Notes under the pieces: generated by a model
Databases searched by the model: none
What the model was told of the DNA's origin: nothing
The model's input: only the letters and a program-made list of their open reading frames with translations
In this document: positions 59,296-64,000 of the stretch, piece by piece
Position numbering within the stretch: position 1 is the stretch's first letter
Layout: each line of letters opens with the position of its first letter
NCBI GenBank assembly: GCA_029747015.1
Contig: JAKOGI010000442.1
Span: 452,501 to 516,500 of the forward strand
Source of the DNA: Carnegiea gigantea
Lineage: Eukaryota; Streptophyta; Magnoliopsida; Caryophyllales; Cactaceae
Reading direction: 5' to 3'
DNA: 64,000 nt
Position numbers and translations under genes: made by a program

Positions 59296-59311
59296 CCTGG
59301 TTCTGATACCA
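59296..59311 (-). other. Element G primer-binding site
   Basis: Minus strand reads TGGTATCAGAACCAGG, four bases inside the LTR; an initiator-Met type site with one central change. It shows that an interior extends to the left of this LTR. Confidence 0.88.
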
Positions 59312-59315
59312 CAAC

Positions 59316-62225
59316 TATAACACCCCCAATCCCTAATGCTTGATTATTCTAACTTAATTACTTATTTGTTATTGATTGGCAGTGGAAGTATTTTGATTGG
59401 AAGCATTACCACCGTTCTGTAATGGAACAAGGCTACCAGAGTTTACCTGCAACACCATGTTACCCATGTAACTACTTGATTCACTAAATATTTGGTACAA
59501 CATACATTTAACCATTTATGCAATTTATGATACATTTGACAACTCAGCGCATGATTATCAAATACTAGTAGACATCATGTCCAAAAGAATATATAACCAA
59601 CCTGTCCTTAGTGGTGCTAGCCAATAAACCATTGTGAGCGCTTAGCTAGCTAAGGTTCAGCAAAAACTGCAATTGTCGCTCATTTCTTGCTACCTTCTGG
59701 CTCTCCAGGAGGAAAACAGTTCATTGATCCCTTACCTAAAATAGAAAACATAAAAATATTCGAATATTGTAATCAATTAGTGGGGTGCCCGCATTTCAAA
59801 ATATTTTGTTTTATGAATAGGAGAGAGAGAATTTCTGAGTAAAGTTGATTTACCGGTTATTAGCTGAAAGTGGACCCTGGTTGACGTCTGTAGCGATCTT
59901 GAGATAGGTGCACACCTCCTAGACTGATCAGAAAGCATGAGTTCTAGCCGCGCGGGTAAATTAAAGGGCATAAGTCCTAATGATTGATAATTGATGGGCC
60001 ACTTGCTTATGTGACAAAACATTGCATAAAATGATTCATTATATGAATGTCATATTGATTTTGCATGGTTTGGGAAACATGTGAGTTTTCAAGGAGCACA
60101 GGCAATATATGTCCCTGATCCTTGAGAATCTCTCCCCGTTTTATTGAAAATTGTTTGCTGGCAGCTTGAAGTAATAGAGGTGGTCTCAGTTCTGCTCCAA
60201 ATATATAACTTTTCTCGATTAGGGCGAGATTAATACATATTATTAAAATTCTTGACTTAACGAATAATTTAAGTTCCCTTGGCCTCTCTTTCAATAATTA
60301 GTATAATAATTTCTATTAACTTGATTTTATTTTATTTTACTTTGGTTCCTCTCCTTTAAGTTGCCAATGTTCGTTTGATGAAGGTTATAAGAGTGCGATG
60401 GGGGTGACTCGTTGTGTGCTTATTAATACGACGTTATTAACCTTCATAGATGAATTATTATTACAAGCTTGTTACTATCGTTATTTCGTTGCACTATTAG
60501 TGCTTATGTCGTTGCAGATTATTATGATCGTCGTTATTATTATTAGTATTATGGTTATCATTATAGTTCTATTTACAGTTATTGGTCACGGTTACGGGGT
60601 AGATAGTTAGTCATAACGTGGTTTAGTGACAACATGAGCTTGGTGTTGAGTGCAATTCGAAGGGTACTCTTAACATGTTCAACCCTTACATGAACTTTTG
60701 AAACATCCATAATCCTGGTCCTTACGTAAACTAATCTCTAAATTTAAGAGTTGAAACCATATTTTCCCTCCATTTTTCATCCCCTCAAGCCTCGAGACTT
60801 CCTTATACCTAAGCTCATTACATTCACCTTCCTTCCTCTCTTCCTCTATCTCCACTTGAGTACTAACTCACAGTATATATCCACACAATGCCTTGCACAC
60901 CTATATTCCCATCTAATTAGCATAAATTTCTTATTTAACCACTAATGAAGCAACATAATTAAAAACAAACATAATTAAAATAAACATTATACAAGAACCT
61001 TAATCACCATATCCAAGGCTACACATACATTTCTAACACATGTATAACCCATTAACCTTATTCAAATATTAATTGATATTAATTTAACACAATTAAAGCA
61101 ACATATATAAGCCCAACTTCCCATGCAAACCATAAATCTTAACCTTACTCACCAACTCAAGACAACACATGCACCCAACTTTAACCACCAAATTCCTATT
61201 ACTTTATTCAAATATTCATTATATTTTGCTTAAACCATCAAATAAACCAAAATCAACCTTGTATCCTTGTTTAAATCACAACCCTTAATTACTTAGTTAT
61301 GACCAAAACATTACACTCACGTTATCAAAACATAACACCCGCATTAACCTCATACACATATACATATTTTTCTCTATTTAAACATCACTTAACTCATTTG
61401 AACATTAATAACTCAACGCAATTAGTTTAAATATCATTTCAAGCCATAACCCTAATCCCTCAAGCTCATGGCCACAACTCATTCATCTAACATATTTTCC
61501 TTGTTAATCTCACCCTAATAGGCATTAAAATCAACCTCAACATCACCATAAATAACTGAAATTCAATCATAATTGCAAACCCTCACTCACCACACTCATC
61601 ATAATCCCTCCATTCACGACTCAATTCAAATAACCATAATAATTCAAGAACTTTGCAAATAAACACTCATTAATGTTAATTACACCGTTTACAACCAAAA
61701 ATCAAGCATAAAAGATCAAAAATTGAAATAAGTGGGAGTTAGGGGTTCACACCTTTTACCCACTTGAACACACCAGAAGAGCTTAACAAGAGGACGACTG
61801 GGATGACGGTGCTAGGTAGCGGATTCTGGTGACGATGGGCAGTGGTGGGGTGGTGTTGGTCGGCCGGCCGGCGCACAACAGGTCTGGACAAGGGCTGTCA
61901 AAAAGCAGGGGAAATTTGAGGGGGTTCTGTCGGGTGGGAGGCAGAGAGAGAAGGGGTTGGGGTTTTGGGTTTGTTTCCCTTTTTTTTTTCTTTTTTTTCT
62001 ACCTTCTATTTAATGGCACATAACCCTTTTTCTAGATTTTTCTTATCTTTATCCACCCCCTTTTATTTATATTTCATTCATTATATACATACGTATATAG
62101 ATAATTGAAGTAATGGGTTTGACTAAAATTAATAAATAAAATTGTACATTTGTTGGATGGGCAAATTTGGAGGAAACATTTTCATTTTCGGTTATTACTA
62201 ACTCTTTTTATAAGCATAATTCACC

Positions 62226-62283
<58 letters not shown>

Positions 62284-62583
62284 ATTATTACTATATTTGT
62301 TCGTTTATTATTATTATTATTATTATTTTACAAATTAGCCCTTTGATAATTTTGGCTAATTTTTATTCTGCGGGCATTCAAATATTTATCAGCACTTGAA
62401 TGCTTTATTTAGGAATATAACGAGGTCCATTTTGAGGCCACGTTGTCGTTTCAAATTGTAATGCATAGATACATATATACATATACATAAAATGCTATAT
62501 TGAAATGCATTGCCCAACTTGATTAATTTGTGATTAGGATAATTTAGGGCAATTATCATGAGTCTTCGGTTCGAGCCATTACA
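59316..62583 (-). mobile_element. Element G LTR (3.27 kb), shared by two interiors
   Basis: Runs from TATAACACCCCC to GAGCCATTACA; on its own strand it starts TGTAATGGCTCG and ends GGGGGTGTTATA. It has a primer site on its left and a polypurine tract on its right, both on the minus strand, so it is 5' LTR for the left interior and 3' LTR for the right one. No second copy is in the window, so the ends rest on these signals. No gene; open frames at 60007-60294, 60398-60610 and 61829-62023 have no recognisable domain. Confidence 0.8.
62226..62327. repeat. (TTA)n microsatellite
   Basis: TTA repeat at 62226-62285 and again at about 62306-62327, separated by a short interruption; within the G LTR near its 5' end. 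Confidence 0.95.
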
Positions 62584-62600
62584 GTCTTCCCCCCTTAAAA
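62584..62600 (-). other. Element G (right unit) polypurine tract
   Basis: Minus strand reads TTTTAAGGGGGGAAGAC directly before the TGTAATGG start of the LTR; just upstream is the end of pol. Confidence 0.92.
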
Positions 62601-62812
62601 TAAGTTTCGTCTTCGAAACTTACAGTTTCAAAGGAACATTGTCCATACCTCAAATAGATATGGGTACTTGCTTCTCATGTCCTCTTCAGTGTCCCTTGTA
62701 GCCCTCGATGAGTTATGGTTGGTCGACAGGACCCTAACTAGAGGAATGCTTTTGTTTTGAAGTTGCTTCACTCTATAATCTAATATCTGAATGGGACGCT
62801 CCTCACACATTA
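62601..62812 (-). pseudogene. Element G (right unit) chromodomain
   Basis: C-terminal chromodomain of a chromovirus integrase: CEERPIQILDYRVKQLQNKS, then IPLVRVLSTNHN, SSRATRDTEEDMRSKYPYLF. It is open from 62810 to 62628, in a different frame from the preceding integrase piece, so a frameshift separates them. The canonical Trp of the ATWE-type motif is Arg here. In working elements this domain targets integration to heterochromatin. The left G unit is cut inside this domain. Confidence 0.88.
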
Positions 62813-64000
62813 TGTTCCTGCAACTTCTACTGGCTCTGCTATGATGATATGATTTGGATCTGGGATATATTTTCTAAGCTGTGAAATGTGAAAAACATTA
62901 TGGACATGCTCAAGTTCTGCTGGCAAATCCAACCTGTAAGCCATAGTTTTTAATTTCTCACTAATTTCATAAGGCCCGATACATCTAAGGCTTAGTTTGC
63001 CCCTGAGGTTAAATCGTCTAACTCCTTGAACTAGGGACACCTTTAAAAATACCTTATCTCCCACTTAAAATTCTAATGGCCTTCTCCTTTTGTCTGCATA
63101 GCTTTTCTATCTGCCCTGGGCTGCTTTGATATGTTCTTGAATATTTCTTATCATTTCAGTGGTCTGTTGAATCAACTCAGGCCCTAAGGTTAATGCTTCA
63201 TCAAGCTCACTACAACACAAAGGAGTTCAGCACTTCCTTTCATACAAATATACAATGTTTCAAAGGGGCCATCTAAATGGAGGATTGACAGCTGTTATTA
63301 TAATCGAAGTTCACCAATGGTAAATAATCTTCCCACTTTCTTTAGAAGTCAAGCACCCAGGCTCTCAACATAGCCTCTAGGGTTTGATTCACTCGCTTGG
63401 TTTGCCCATTGGTCTCAGGGTGATATGAACTACTAAAATTTAACTTGATCCTAAAAGCTTTTTGTAGACCTTGCCAAAACCGTGATTGAAACCTTTGGTC
63501 TCTGATAAATAATATGCCCTTTGGTATGCCATGCAGTCAAACTATTTCTTTGGCATGCAATTACCATAGTCTCTCTACACTCTAAGTGCCATGGGTTGGT
63601 ATGAAATGAATAGATTCGATGGATCTGTCAACATTGATCCAAATGACACTCTTTTCCGAAGATGTTAGGGATAGGTCCATGATAAAACCCATTACGATTA
63701 AATTCCACTATCAGGCGGGACTTCCCAAAGGCCCCAGTTTGCGTACTGCGCGTTGGTGCTTAGTCTTGATCTCTTGATTAGTCAAGCACTTCCACATACT
63801 CTGTAATCCCCCTCTTTAGGTTATACCATCAACAGTATTGCCTCATATCCCTAGACATTTTGTTCCTCCTTGATCCACTGAATAACGAGCGTTATGGGCT
63901 CCTCCTAAAATCGTCCTTTCAATTCCTCTTTATTGGGAACAGATAACCGGTTTCGGAGCCTCAAAGTCTCATCCTCATCTATCACAAAGTCAGGTGACTT
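62813..64000 (-). pseudogene. Element G (right unit) integrase, continuing past the window
   Basis: Matches 53940-55120 closely. 63064-62810 reads GDKVFLKVSLVQGVRRFNLR, then YRLDLPAELEHVHNVFHISQ. Upstream: SYADKRRR-like (about 63090), GQTKRVNQTLEAML (about 63390), GILFIRDQR near 63510 where the second catalytic Asp position is Ile, and the first Asp (WINVDRS) near 63640. At position 64000 the coding sequence still continues. Inactive by the catalytic change and by stops. Confidence 0.9.

Noticed and set aside
60007..60610. Three open frames (60007-60294, 59777-60022, 60398-60610)
   Set aside because: Inside the G LTR; no domain, no conserved partner, ordinary chance length for this base composition.
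62150..62338. Poly-Ile open frame
   Set aside because: Reads through the TTA microsatellite.

Overview
The window is repeat DNA from a plant nuclear genome, almost certainly a large-genome angiosperm. Every protein domain I can recognise belongs to LTR retrotransposons of the Ty3/gypsy superfamily: chromoviruses and Athila-like elements, with initiator-Met or tRNA-Asp primer-binding sites, long LTRs and 5-bp target duplications. All reading frames are broken. I see no intact host gene, tRNA, rRNA, CRISPR array or prokaryotic feature. The content is layered insertions, rearrangements and decay.

Left block (1-20276). Element C, a plus-strand chromovirus-like element, is the oldest visible layer: its LTR occupies 1-350 and 17152-17662, followed by a primer site and gag remnants to about 20276. 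Element A (351-17146, minus) sits inside the C LTR with a perfect CCTAG target duplication. It has 3.4-3.5 kb LTRs around about 3.5 kb of non-coding interior, so it looks like a LARD (large non-autonomous derivative). Element B (4994-11436, minus) is a gag-pol element inserted in the A interior with an ACATG duplication; its integrase catalytic core is deleted.

Middle block (20277-38002). Element E is a plus-strand Athila-like remnant (20277-21799 and 34515 to about 35200). It is split by element D (21800-34509, minus), a 12.7-kb Athila element with an AAGGT duplication, a tRNA-Asp primer site and an internal 1.7-kb duplication of gag joined by scrambled filler. Element F (about 35340-37488, minus) is a truncated Athila pol. 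It abuts a 514-bp repeat (R1, 37489-38002) whose second copy (R2) is at 57917-58430.

Right block (38001-64000). Element H (plus) is a chromovirus arranged as internal unit 1 - LTR - internal unit 2 - LTR. Its two interiors share the same inactivating lesions and the same inserted 1.5-kb segment, which begins with a piece of an A-related LTR. Its last LTR abuts element G (minus), which also has one LTR (59316-62583) serving two interiors: a primer site on its left and a polypurine tract plus chromodomain-integrase on its right. About 4 kb of the left G interior is non-coding.

No new functional system was found. The observations most worth checking are the two LTR-sharing tandem arrangements, the shared segment with a small conserved reading frame in H, the templated filler in D, and the equal-length 514-bp repeat pair. 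Similarity statements are by-eye comparisons, not computed alignments.
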